Source: CAYVBN01 sp964538565 (GTDB taxonomy: Bacteria > Pseudomonadota > Alphaproteobacteria > Rhizobiales > Xanthobacteraceae). From it: a DNA stretch of 12,366 bases. Positions 6,626 to 12,366 of the stretch are shown in pieces (position 1 is the first letter of the stretch; each line of letters begins with the position of its first letter). The position numbers and the translations under genes are program-made. Location: contig CAZIGW010000228.1 of the NCBI GenBank assembly GCA_964538565.1, positions 1 to 12,366 on the forward strand, written 5' to 3'. The notes below the pieces were generated by a model that saw only the letters and a list, made by a program, of their open reading frames with translations, made no database searches and had not been told where the DNA came from.

Positions 6626-6985
6626 TCACAGGCTGCGGCCGTCGAACGGCGTGGGTGCAAGCGCGGCAACGTCCACGCCGTCGAGGCAGCGGACGTTGAC
6701 CGCGATCATCTCGGCCTGGCTGCCCGGCGGCGTGCCGCGGGCGAAGGATTGCGTGCCGCATTTCGCGCAGAACAGGTGGCGGATCGCATGCCGGTTGAAC
6801 CGGTATTCGGTGAGCGCGTCCTCCCCGCGCAGCGCGAAACGGTCCGCCGGCACGAAGGTCAGCAGTAGGCCCTTCTTGCTGCAGATCGAGCAGTTGCAGG
6901 CCATCACCCGGGTGAGATCGGTCTGCACCTCGAAGCGGACCTCGCCGCAATGGCAGCCGCCGGTATAGGTCTTCATTTCGGGCAT
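6626..6985 (-). CDS. GFA (CENP-V/glutathione-dependent formaldehyde-activating-like) family protein
   Basis: A 119-residue zinc protein of the GFA/CENP-V fold. The cysteine ligands are all present: CHC at 11-13 in GGCHCGEVRFEV, CNCSIC at 30-35, and FCAKCG at 72-77. Members were named for the spontaneous or catalysed glutathione-formaldehyde adduct formation, but for most, including this one, that activity is unproven; it is better called a GFA-family protein. The start at 6985 has GGGAG seven bases upstream. The frame is open far upstream to 7456, but that is Arg/Ser-rich shadow sequence. No signal peptide is present. It faces the tautomerase gene tail to tail, 96 bases apart, with no clear terminator between them. 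Confidence 0.9.
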   Translation of the reverse strand: MPEMKTYTGGCHCGEVRFEVQTDLTRVMACNCSICSKKGLLLTFVPADRFALRGEDALTEYRFNRHAIRHLFCAKCGTQSFARGTPPGSQAEMIAVNVRCLDGVDVAALAPTPFDGRSL

Positions 6986-7211
6986 CGTTCGTCTCCCGTT
7001 GCAGGACGCCGCGCGTCGGCGCGAACCCGCCGGAACGACGATACGCTCCGGCGCGACCGCGCGCTTCATACTATGGACAGGGCTCGATCGGCTCGAGATC
7101 GTGCAGAACGAGCGCGCGGGCCACCGGCGAAAAGGCAAATCCGGTGAATCCGGACACAAGCACGCCGACGAAGACGCCGACCGTTGAGCAACGGAACGGC
7201 GACATGGCCGC

Positions 7212-7556
7212 TCATCGGTGGTGCGCGACCGCGCGATCGGCGATCGCGCTCCGGCTGCGTCGCGAAAGACGGCCGGCATCTGCGTCCAGACGCGATGGCG
7301 AGACCGCGTTCTCGCGCGCGTTTCTCGACTCGGCCTCATGAACCAGGTGGGCGTAGCGCCGGATGACCCGATCCGCTTCCCGCGCACGCGAATCCCGCAG
7401 GGCGCGCAGGACGCCCGTGCACGCGGCGAGCAGGGGCGCGAGCAACGCACGAGCAAACGAACCGCGCTTCACGTCGCGCACCTTCCCGGTGCGGAATGCC
7501 AGGACGGACGCGTCGATGCGCGGACGACGGACGGCGTTCGGAACGAGCGGGCGCAT
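7212..7556 (-). CDS. Small basic hypothetical protein
   Basis: A 114-residue protein I cannot assign. The central part (about 30-75) looks real: a hydrophobic stretch FARALLAPLLAACTGVL followed by an amphipathic, Arg-rich helix (RALRDSRAREADRVIRRYAH). This is like short Hyphomicrobiales proteins that carry a hydrophobic helix and an 'ARxVIRRY' motif. The C-terminal 40 residues are Arg/Ser/Ala-rich and less convincing. The start at 7556 is supported by GAGG five to six bases upstream; an earlier in-frame ATG at 7613 is less likely. It lies between the GFA gene and a small membrane-protein gene, all on the minus strand and widely spaced, so co-transcription is unproven. A competing plus-strand frame over the same bases looks like a shadow. 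Confidence 0.45.
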   Translation of the reverse strand: MRPLVPNAVRRPRIDASVLAFRTGKVRDVKRGSFARALLAPLLAACTGVLRALRDSRAREADRVIRRYAHLVHEAESRNARENAVSPSRLDADAGRLSRRSRSAIADRAVAHHR

Positions 7557-7666
7557 GGCCACCTCTGTTCGTGTTCGTTGAGTCGGCGGCACAATGCCGT
7601 CTCCCAACGTCATGCTGCGTGAGCAAATTCACGTTGCGAAGAAATTCATGCGGACCAGGGCGGGGC

Positions 7667-7933
7667 CTATTTGAATTCCGCTGTCGCCGGATACATGAAC
7701 AGGTGCGTGCTCGCTGACTGAAGTCTCGCGTTCTGGGGATCGGTCGCGTGGATGCCCGCGACCTGGTCGAGCTTCGACAACGCCGCCACGACGGCCACGA
7801 TCACGCCGCAGAGGAGGGCGAGCTTGGTGAACCAGACGAGGACGTCGGCCGACGGCTTTGGCGTCGGGGTTCGGTCGGCGTCGCGCCGCGGCTGTTCGTG
7901 ATCCGGCGCGCGTCCTGAGTGTCGTCCGAACAT
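7667..7933 (-). CDS. Small single-span membrane protein
   Basis: An 88-residue protein with a hydrophilic, proline-rich N-terminal part (1-28), one strong membrane segment at about 31-53 (VLVWFTKLALLCGVIVAVVA core) and a 30-residue tail ending TAEFK. The start at 7933 is well supported by GGAGG six bases upstream. The longer open frame to 8068 is low-quality. I do not recognise the family; no catalytic residue or lipobox is visible. It sits between the 114-residue hypothetical protein and the CsbD-like gene. That gene has a strong terminator before this one, so it should have its own promoter between 7934 and 8128. A perfect 8-base dyad lies in that interval. Confidence 0.65.
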   Translation of the reverse strand: MFGRHSGRAPDHEQPRRDADRTPTPKPSADVLVWFTKLALLCGVIVAVVAALSKLDQVAGIHATDPQNARLQSASTHLFMYPATAEFK

Positions 7934-7960
7934 GGTCGCCCTCCATGATGCCGGGAATCG

Positions 7961-7978
7961 GGCGCCGGGACCGGCGCC
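7961..7978. promoter_or_regulatory. Perfect dyad upstream of the small membrane protein
   Basis: GGCGCCGG and CCGGCGCC are separated by two bases, centred about 36 bases before the start codon at 7933. The arrangement suits a protein-binding operator or a 5' UTR element, but a GC palindrome of this size can arise by chance here. Confidence 0.25.
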
Positions 7979-8128
7979 GAATGGACCCGGAACAACCACG
8001 GCCGGGCGGCCGCCGCGTCGTTCAATCGGAGGAGGCCGGCGCGGGGCATGGCCGGGCGCGCATGACACGCGGCCGAGCGTGCGATGCCGCCCGGCCGTTG
8101 GCGATAGGCGTGGCTTCTGGCGGGCAAC

Positions 8129-8156
8129 AAAAAAGCCCGGCCGCGCGGGCCGGGCT
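8129..8156 (-). terminator. Rho-independent terminator of the csbD-like gene
   Basis: On the minus strand a stem of AGCCCGGCC paired with GGCCGGGCT (loop CGCGC) merges into a run of six T residues (complement of A6 at 8129-8134). It begins 36 bases after the CsbD-like stop codon. This is the clearest intrinsic terminator in the window. Confidence 0.9.
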
Positions 8157-8192
8157 CAGGCAGACAAGATACGCGGTCTACAATCGCGCGCG

Positions 8193-8369
8193 TCACTCGT
8201 CGTCGCGCATGGCGTCCTTCGCACCGCCGACGGCGTTGCGGGCCTTTCCTTCGATCTTCTCGGCCTTGCCTCCGGCCTCCGTCTTGGCGTCACCGAAGAC
8301 CTTGCCGGCCTTTTCCTTCACGGTTCCCTTGGCCTGCTGTGCGGCGCCTTTCACTCTTTCCTTGTCCAT
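8193..8369 (-). CDS. CsbD-like stress protein
   Basis: A 58-residue, Lys/Ala/Gly/Glu-rich hydrophilic protein of the CsbD family, general-stress proteins common in proteobacteria whose molecular role is not established. The family pattern is clear: KERVKGAAQQAKGTVKEKAG at 3-22, then repeated A-K/E-G-K units to residue 44 and an acidic end, DDE. Two adjacent ATG codons (8372 and 8369) follow AGGAGG. The second gives the better five-base spacing, so 8369 is chosen. The gene is bounded by an EcfG-type promoter motif 27-51 bases upstream and a strong terminator downstream, so it is probably a monocistronic stress-induced unit. It is divergent from the outer-membrane protein gene. Confidence 0.9.
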   Translation of the reverse strand: MDKERVKGAAQQAKGTVKEKAGKVFGDAKTEAGGKAEKIEGKARNAVGGAKDAMRDDE

Positions 8370-8395
8370 CATGGCCTCCTGTCAGGTGTGGTGGA

Positions 8396-8420
8396 AACGC
8401 CGAGCGGCGCGCCATGTTCC
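8396..8420 (-). promoter_or_regulatory. EcfG-type general stress promoter of the csbD-like gene
   Basis: On the minus strand GGAAC (8420-8416) and CGTT (8399-8396) are separated by exactly 16 bases. This matches the known alphaproteobacterial EcfG consensus (GGAAC-N16/17-CGTT) of the PhyR-NepR-EcfG stress response. It lies 27 bases before the start codon, a suitable spacing, and precedes a classic stress gene. The match is seen; control by EcfG is inferred. Confidence 0.7.
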
Positions 8421-8583
8421 GTTGCGTCAGTCGCGGCGGCCGCGTTCCCATGTGCCGCGCGTTGTTCTCCCCGCGCATGCGCCACATTCCGGCCCGGATC
8501 GCCCGAACGAGACACCGATAAGCCAAGAACTTTGCGCCGTTCGGACATTGTGCTGCCCGAGTCGCTCACGAAGTTGCGCGCGG

Positions 8584-8600
8584 ACCGGGGGTATCCCGGT
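8584..8600. promoter_or_regulatory. Small dyad before the outer membrane protein gene
   Basis: ACCGGG and CCCGGT surround a 5-base centre (GGTAT), 27 bases before the start codon at 8627. It could be an operator or a leader hairpin affecting this gene. No clear -35/-10 pair was found in the 257-base divergent region (8370-8626). Confidence 0.25.
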
Positions 8601-8626
8601 GTGTTCGAGTAACGGGGGCGTCCATC

Positions 8627-9316
8627 ATGAAAATTCTCCAATACGCGTTGGTGACGAGCGGCATCTGTCTTGCGACGGCTGCGGGCGCGAGGGATGCGCG
8701 CCTGCGGCCGGCACCCGTTGCGCCGGAACCGGCCTACGATTGGAGCGGGGCCTATGTGGGCGGTTACGTCGGCGGCGCGCACGGGCTGTGGACGGTCGAT
8801 TTCTACCGCAACAACAACCACGGGCACGCCGAGGAGGGGGCGGACGGTTTCGCCGCCGGCGCCTGGGTCGGCTACAACTACATGCTCAACCGGAACTGGC
8901 TGGTGGGCGTCGAAGCCGAGTTCGGCAACACGTCCGCGGATCAAAGCAACAACATCTTCGACAACGACACGTCGTACGCCTCGTACGGTCCCTACGGATC
9001 GATCCGCGCGCGCATCGGCTATGCGTTCGACCGGCTGCTGATCTTCGGGACCACCGGGCTCGCCCTCGCCAACATCACCAACGACATCCAGAAGGGACGC
9101 AACGCCGGCGAGGAAGTCGTGTACGACGACCAGCTGCGCACCGGGTTCGCGCTCGGCGGCGGCATCGAGTACGCCTTCACGCCGCAATGGGTCGGCCGCG
9201 CCGAATATCTCTATTCGAACTACGGCTCGGTGACGCTGGTCAACCGCGACGGCAACCGCGCGGATTTCGAAAACGAGCTGCACCTGCTGCGCGTCGGCGC
9301 CAGCTATCGGTTCTGA
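8627..9316 (+). CDS. Outer membrane beta-barrel protein (Omp25/31-like)
   Basis: A 229-residue small porin-like barrel of the type abundant in Hyphomicrobiales outer membranes. Residues 1-20 or 22 are a signal peptide (MKILQYALVTSGICLATAAG). The mature part starts with a proline-rich link and then YDWSGAYVGGYVGGA (39-53), the usual first strand of the family. Alternating strands follow, including YNYMLNRNWLVGVEAEFG (83-100), YGSIRARIGYAFDRLLIFGTTGLAL and GGGIEYAFTPQWVGRAEYLYSNYG. The chain ends in Phe (VGASYRF), the C-terminal aromatic recognised by the BAM assembly machinery. It may be structural rather than a true channel. The ribosome site is weak (G-rich GGGGG about ten bases upstream). 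A hairpin terminator follows the stop. Confidence 0.93.
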   Translation: MKILQYALVTSGICLATAAGARDARLRPAPVAPEPAYDWSGAYVGGYVGGAHGLWTVDFYRNNNHGHAEEGADGFAAGAWVGYNYMLNRNWLVGVEAEFGNTSADQSNNIFDNDTSYASYGPYGSIRARIGYAFDRLLIFGTTGLALANITNDIQKGRNAGEEVVYDDQLRTGFALGGGIEYAFTPQWVGRAEYLYSNYGSVTLVNRDGNRADFENELHLLRVGASYRF

Positions 9317-9337
9317 CCTCCGGACATTTCACGGTCA

Positions 9338-9363
9338 GGGGTCGGCCGCGGGCCGGCCCCTTT
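9338..9363 (+). terminator. Terminator of the outer membrane protein gene
   Basis: GGGGTCGGCC and GGCCGGCCCC pair around a GCG loop (one G-U pair) and are followed by TTT then GACTC. It starts 22 bases after the stop codon. The stem is strong and the T-tract short. Confidence 0.75.
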
Positions 9364-9882
9364 GACTCAAGGCTGCACACGATCCCGGCGCGCGCCCTCA
9401 CGAATGCGGCGGACGAAGCCCGTAGGCGTCATCGGCCGACAAAATCGAAGCGGCGGTATGATTTGACCCTCGCGGTCGAGACCGGGCGCGTTCGGTCGCG
9501 GCGCCCGCGAGTGCGGCTGGGTCGTATTTGTCGCAATTTGCCGTGTCCGGTCGCACGCGGCGCAAACCATGTCGGGACGGGCGCGCACCTCTGTGCTGCC
9601 GCCAGATTGACTCTCCTTTGCGGCGGGCGATCATTCGCCGAAACTGGACGGCGCACACTTCGATTTGATCGGGATCGCCGGCCGCCGCCGGCATGGAACC
9701 AGGCCTCGCGTGTGCGCTTTCGGGTGCGAGGCGATCTCGAGCGAACAGGATCTCGATCGAAGGAGAAGCATTCGATGCACTCGCCTGACTCGGCCGCCGA
9801 TGGGGCGGAACCGCGAGCAGCGTGAACCGGGAATTCAACGGGTCTGGGGAACCACACAACCGCCTCGGGTCAGGAGGACACC
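9364..9882. other. Long gene-poor region before hdeD
   Basis: These 519 bases hold no gene I can support; open frames on both strands are Arg/Pro/Ser-rich shadows. It should contain the hdeD promoter. A weak EcfG-like match, GGAAC (9695-9699) then CTTT after 17 bases, follows a hairpin GCCGGC-CGCC-GCCGGC (9677-9692). A tiny ORF with a good ribosome site lies at 9775-9825. The length of this leader suggests regulation, but nothing is certain. Confidence 0.35.
9775..9825 (+). other. Possible 16-residue leader peptide before hdeD
   Basis: ATG at 9775, with AGGAG nine bases upstream, opens a 16-codon frame (MHSPDSAADGAEPRAA) ending 57 bases before the hdeD start. It could be a leader peptide, but it has no run of regulatory codons and could be chance. 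Confidence 0.2.
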
Positions 9883-10446
9883 ATGACCACGTATGACTCA
9901 CGACCGGGAACGATGACCGGCGCAGCGATCGCGCCGCCGACCTGGGTTCGCATCCTGCTCGGCCTCGTGCTGATCGTCGCCGGGATCTTTGTGCTCGGCG
10001 ACCTCGCCATCGCCACGCTGGTGAGCACGATCTTCATCGCCATCATGGCGATCGCCGCCGGCGTGTTCGAGATCATTCACGCCTTCTGGACCAAGGGGTG
10101 GGGCGGGTTCATCTGGCAGATCGTGCTCGGAATTCTCTACATCGCGTTCGGCGTCGCGCTCTGGAACCAGCCGGTGCTCGGCGCGCTGTTCCTCACCTAC
10201 GTGCTCGGACTGGTGTTCCTGATCTCGGGCTTCGTCCGCGTGGTGGTGAGCTTCGGACGTTGGAAGGAAGCGGGCTGGATCATGCTGCTGTCCGGCCTGT
10301 TCGGAATTCTTGCCGGCCTGATCGTGCTGTCGGGCTTCCCGGCGACCGGCCTGTGGGTGCTCGGCGCGCTGCTCGGGATCGACCTCATCTGCCACGGCGT
10401 CGCCTGGCTCGCCTACGCGTTCATGCCGGAGGTGCGGACTGCGTGA
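9883..10446 (+). CDS. hdeD: HdeD family acid-resistance membrane protein
   Basis: A 187-residue integral membrane protein of the HdeD/DUF308 family. In E. coli, HdeD is linked to acid resistance at high cell density; the mechanism is unclear. Six membrane segments are visible at about 21-39, 41-65, 73-93, 96-118, 128-149 and 153-178, with the internal pairing typical of the family: each pair of helices is followed by a short basic loop such as GRWKEAGW at 125-132. The N terminus is short and polar with no cleaved signal. The start at 9883 has AGGAGG five bases upstream. It is preceded by a 519-base gene-poor region with only weak promoter-like signals, and it converges on a broken membrane-protein gene. 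With the CsbD-like gene nearby, a shared stress role is plausible but not shown. Confidence 0.9.
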   Translation: MTTYDSRPGTMTGAAIAPPTWVRILLGLVLIVAGIFVLGDLAIATLVSTIFIAIMAIAAGVFEIIHAFWTKGWGGFIWQIVLGILYIAFGVALWNQPVLGALFLTYVLGLVFLISGFVRVVVSFGRWKEAGWIMLLSGLFGILAGLIVLSGFPATGLWVLGALLGIDLICHGVAWLAYAFMPEVRTA

Positions 10447-10503
10447 TGCAAGAGCCGCGTGCCGTGTCGCGGCGTGCGTCGGATGGATCGGAGATCCAAG
10501 GCA

Positions 10504-10527
10504 GCCGGGCGGGCGTGGGGGCCCGGC
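10504..10527. terminator. Hairpin between convergent hdeD and the broken membrane gene
   Basis: GCCGGGC (10504-10510) and GCCCGGC (10521-10527) pair around a 10-base G-rich loop, 58 bases after the hdeD stop and just past the minus-strand pseudogene. There is no T-tract on either strand, so a bidirectional terminator role is only suggested by position. Confidence 0.3.
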
Positions 10528-10528
10528 G

Positions 10529-10971
10529 TCAGAGCAGAATTTGATCGCCGCCAGAATGCGGCTGAGAACGGTCCATGACCGGCCCCGCCGCAGCGCTGGC
10601 CGAGCTGGCCGTCGAAGACATAGCTCGATCCAAGGCCGAGCAGGAAGACCGCGGCGATGCCGAGATGGAACACGGAATCGAGCAGAGCGGGCACGCGCAG
10701 GCCGAGCCCCCGCTGACCACGATAATGGCGGCGACCAGCGCCGGAAAGGCGAGCACCAGCCAGGATTCCCAGAGCAGGACCGCCATCCTGGCGAGCGGCA
10801 GGTGCGTGCCGGTCTCGGTTTCCTTCTTCACCACTTCGACGACGAACCGCGTCATGGCGATGACGGCGCCGACCACGAGCGCCGCGGCCGCGCCCTCCAG
10901 ATATCTGAAGCGGCCGGGATCGATGGCAAGCTCGACCGTTGCTCCGACCATTCGGGTGTGGCGTGGGCCAT
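10529..10971 (-). pseudogene. Frameshifted small membrane protein gene
   Basis: Coding-like sequence moves between frames. The best start, an ATG at 10971 with GGAG six bases upstream, is out of frame with the main body. The body reads MVGATVELAIDPGRFRYLEG from 10951 and continues through two membrane segments (EGAAAALVVGAVIAMTRFVV; WESWLVLAFPALVAAIIVVSG). At the G5 run near 10712 the sensible reading jumps to another frame (VPALLDSVFHLGIAAVFLLG, a third membrane segment). Restoring one G would give VVSGGLGLRVPALLD in one frame. A third switch near 10580 is possible (WTVLSRILAAIKF). I do not recognise the family. The 3' end is uncertain; 10529 is the stop of the first main frame. It is decayed, or the local sequence has indel errors. 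Confidence 0.6.
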
Positions 10972-11131
10972 GGTGCTCTCCGTGAACGCGGCGGTGCGGG
11001 CGTACCCGAAAATTAAGAGCAGACCGCGCGATGTCTGGCCAAAACGCCCGTTGCGTTACCGATGCCAGAAAGGGAAAGGTCTGGTGAGCGTTCACCCATC
11101 AGGTGTTGTGAGAGCGGCGAATTGCGAACTT

Positions 11132-11737
11132 CTAGCCCAGACGTTCGGTCAAAGTTTTGAGACACTTAAGTGCAGACGTCAGCGAGGGAACTATACTGCT
11201 TCTGCACGCTCGCCCAGGGTCCCACACGTTTTCAGCAAAATCCATCATCCACGCCGCATATTCTGGCCCTATTGCTATGCCCGAGCCGGGGTCCGGAACG
11301 AGGCCAAGTCGAATGGCTTGTTTTCGGGATCTGCGGGCTAGATTGACGATTTCCTGTTTCGGGTCTGCCACTTCCTCGGGGCGCTCCGGGATCAACGCGG
11401 AGCTTACGCCAATTGCCTCGGCGAACGCATTGCTATCGGCCATAATCCAAGACTCAGCTTCTCTCATGGCCAGCCGAAAGCATAGCAGTGGATTTAATTG
11501 CGGGTAGCGTAGAAGGAAAGTTGGAGCACATTGACAGTCGTGGTCGAGGTCGCGGATTATGAGCCATGGCTGAAATCGTGCGGCGGCATTGTATTTCGGC
11601 ACAAGGCGGTCGAGTGTGGCCTTGCCGTACGCAACTCTTTCCATGGATGGCGATGCACCAACTGTGCGAATCAAATTTCGCGCAATGGCGGCGTCGATTG
11701 GGCCCTCGACAACAAAGTTTATTTCAATTGGCGGCAT
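11132..11737 (-). CDS. TOPRIM-like protein (DUF4276-type), partner of the AAA ATPase
   Basis: A 201-residue protein with TOPRIM-like acidic motifs: Glu11 in NFVVEGPIDAAIAR after a first beta strand, and an acidic cluster in WLIIRDLDHD (Asp63, Asp65, Asp67). Further on are FRLAMREAESWIMAD (87-101), typical of DUF4276-like proteins, and a C-terminal GPEYAAWMMDF ... WDPGRA motif (157-176). A metal-dependent nuclease or phosphotransfer role is an inference from the fold. The start at 11737 is chosen because it places the first strand at the N terminus. It overlaps the ATPase end by 14 bases, so translation is probably coupled; no close ribosome site is seen. In-frame starts further up lie inside the ATPase gene. 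Its lower GC than the flanks suggests acquisition by transfer. Confidence 0.72.
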   Translation of the reverse strand: MPPIEINFVVEGPIDAAIARNLIRTVGASPSMERVAYGKATLDRLVPKYNAAARFQPWLIIRDLDHDCQCAPTFLLRYPQLNPLLCFRLAMREAESWIMADSNAFAEAIGVSSALIPERPEEVADPKQEIVNLARRSRKQAIRLGLVPDPGSGIAIGPEYAAWMMDFAENVWDPGRACRSSIVPSLTSALKCLKTLTERLG

Positions 11738-12366
11738 CGAAAAGCGACAGCTGCTCCACGCCCATCGGACGGGCAAGGGGCATCACCGCCTCTCCGACAG
11801 ACAACCCGCTAGCGACAAGTTCTCGCAATTGCTGATTGTCCTTGGCCGTTTGAATTGACGTCCCGTTCTCACCCGGAATCAGCCGATGGACCTCATGGAG
11901 GCCAATTCCCTCGGCGCCGACCAGTGCGTCGGAATGTGATGTCATGCAAACTTGACGACCTGAAATCCGCTGCATCCGCGCAATCATGGCGGGCAATTGA
12001 CGCACCACGTCTGGATGAAGGGAAAGTTCAGGCTCCTCCAGCAGCAACGGTCCTTCCTTTTCTGCAAGCGACCACAAAAAACCAATCATCCTCAAAGTGC
12101 CATCTGAAAACACCTCTTCGGTTTGGTACGTGGGATTTGGGCGCCAATGTCTGAAACCGGCACTGAGATGTGGCCGCCCCTCCGAGTCGTGAGCTAATTT
12201 GAGATCTACAAATTGCGGCACCGCAATTTTCAGTGCCTCAGCAACACGCCGCAATCTAGCTTCGCGAGTTCTTGCGGTTGTCTCATTGATTCTTCTGAGG
12301 AGGTCGCCGCCGTAGGGATCTTCACTCTTTTCAAGAGCCCTTCGCGGATCGCGTACGATTTGGGGC
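11724..12366 (-). CDS. AAA family ATPase (ABC/OLD-like), C-terminal part only
   Basis: The frame is open to the right edge of the window, so the N terminus with Walker A is missing; 213 residues are visible. Seen in order (numbered from the window edge): a charged helical stretch DPYGGDLLRRINETTARTRE (16-35), an ABC-signature-like segment FSDGTLRMIGFLWSL (86-100), Walker B with catalytic Glu LLLEEPELSLHP (107-118), and the H-loop-like MTSHSDAL (141-148). The tail ends EQLSLFDAAN. This matches the AAA_21/AAA_15 type of SMC/ABC-like ATPases found with OLD-type and other nuclease partners. It overlaps the TOPRIM-like gene by 14 bases, which makes a two-gene operon. The ATPase probably powers or gates the partner; this, and a role in phage defence, are inferences. 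The TTG at 12254 is an internal codon, not the start. Confidence 0.85.
   Translation of the reverse strand, partial: PQIVRDPRRALEKSEDPYGGDLLRRINETTARTREARLRRVAEALKIAVPQFVDLKLAHDSEGRPHLSAGFRHWRPNPTYQTEEVFSDGTLRMIGFLWSLAEKEGPLLLEEPELSLHPDVVRQLPAMIARMQRISGRQVCMTSHSDALVGAEGIGLHEVHRLIPGENGTSIQTAKDNQQLRELVASGLSVGEAVMPLARPMGVEQLSLFDAAN

Noticed and set aside
6986..7456. N-terminal extension of the GFA protein
   Set aside because: The extra 157 residues are Arg/Ser-rich without domain character, and a good ribosome site stands before the ATG at 6985.
7858..9825. Plus-strand open frame of 655 codons
   Set aside because: It is Arg/Pro-rich, crosses a strong terminator, the antisense of CsbD and an out-of-frame reading of the outer membrane protein. 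No domain was seen.
9898..10395. Minus-strand acidic frame of 165 codons opposite hdeD
   Set aside because: Its Asp/Glu/His/Arg-rich composition is the expected antisense of a membrane protein gene.
11855..12154. Plus-strand 99-codon frame opposite the ATPase
   Set aside because: The opposite strand carries clear ATPase motifs; this frame has no ribosome site or known motif.

Overview
The window looks like the chromosome of a high-GC alphaproteobacterium, most likely Hyphomicrobiales (Bradyrhizobium/Xanthobacteraceae-like). The reasons are the gene families present (a DUF2336 protein, an Omp25/31-type small beta-barrel, Tat-exported dienelactone hydrolase and glutathione peroxidase, HdeD, CsbD), an EcfG-type stress promoter motif (GGAAC-N16-CGTT), and GC-rich wobble positions. 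I saw no rRNA, tRNA, CRISPR array, insertion sequence or integrase.

Layout. Positions 272-3454 (minus strand): three exported enzymes in a row, namely a NodB-type polysaccharide deacetylase, a single-Cys glutathione peroxidase and a dienelactone-hydrolase-family protein, each with its own clear Shine-Dalgarno. Position 3864: a small alpha-helical hypothetical protein (plus). Positions 4237-5403 (minus): a DUF2336 gene cut in two by one in-frame TAA codon. Positions 5759-6529 (plus): a GyrI-like effector-binding protein and a 4-oxalocrotonate-tautomerase-like enzyme with its own putative promoter. Positions 6626-8369 (minus): a GFA/CENP-V family zinc protein, two small hypothetical proteins and a 58-residue CsbD-like stress protein with a strong terminator and an EcfG-type promoter. 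Positions 8627-10446 (plus): an outer-membrane beta-barrel protein with terminator, then HdeD. Positions 10529-10971 (minus): a small membrane-protein gene that appears broken by frameshifts.

Positions 11132-12366 (minus) differ in character. Sample lines are about 45-50% GC, against about 60-80% elsewhere. They hold the C-terminal part of an ABC-type AAA ATPase (running off the right edge) that overlaps by 14 bases a 201-residue protein with TOPRIM-like acidic motifs. This translationally coupled ATPase plus TOPRIM-like pair looks horizontally acquired. It is the best candidate here for a defence-type system, and only its last part is visible.

Most of the remaining genes suggest envelope and stress housekeeping (peroxide and aldehyde handling, acid/osmotic stress, cell-envelope polysaccharide). 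There is no evidence that they form one pathway. Two neighbouring loci show gene decay or sequence error (the DUF2336 nonsense codon and the frameshifted membrane protein), which deserves checking against reads.
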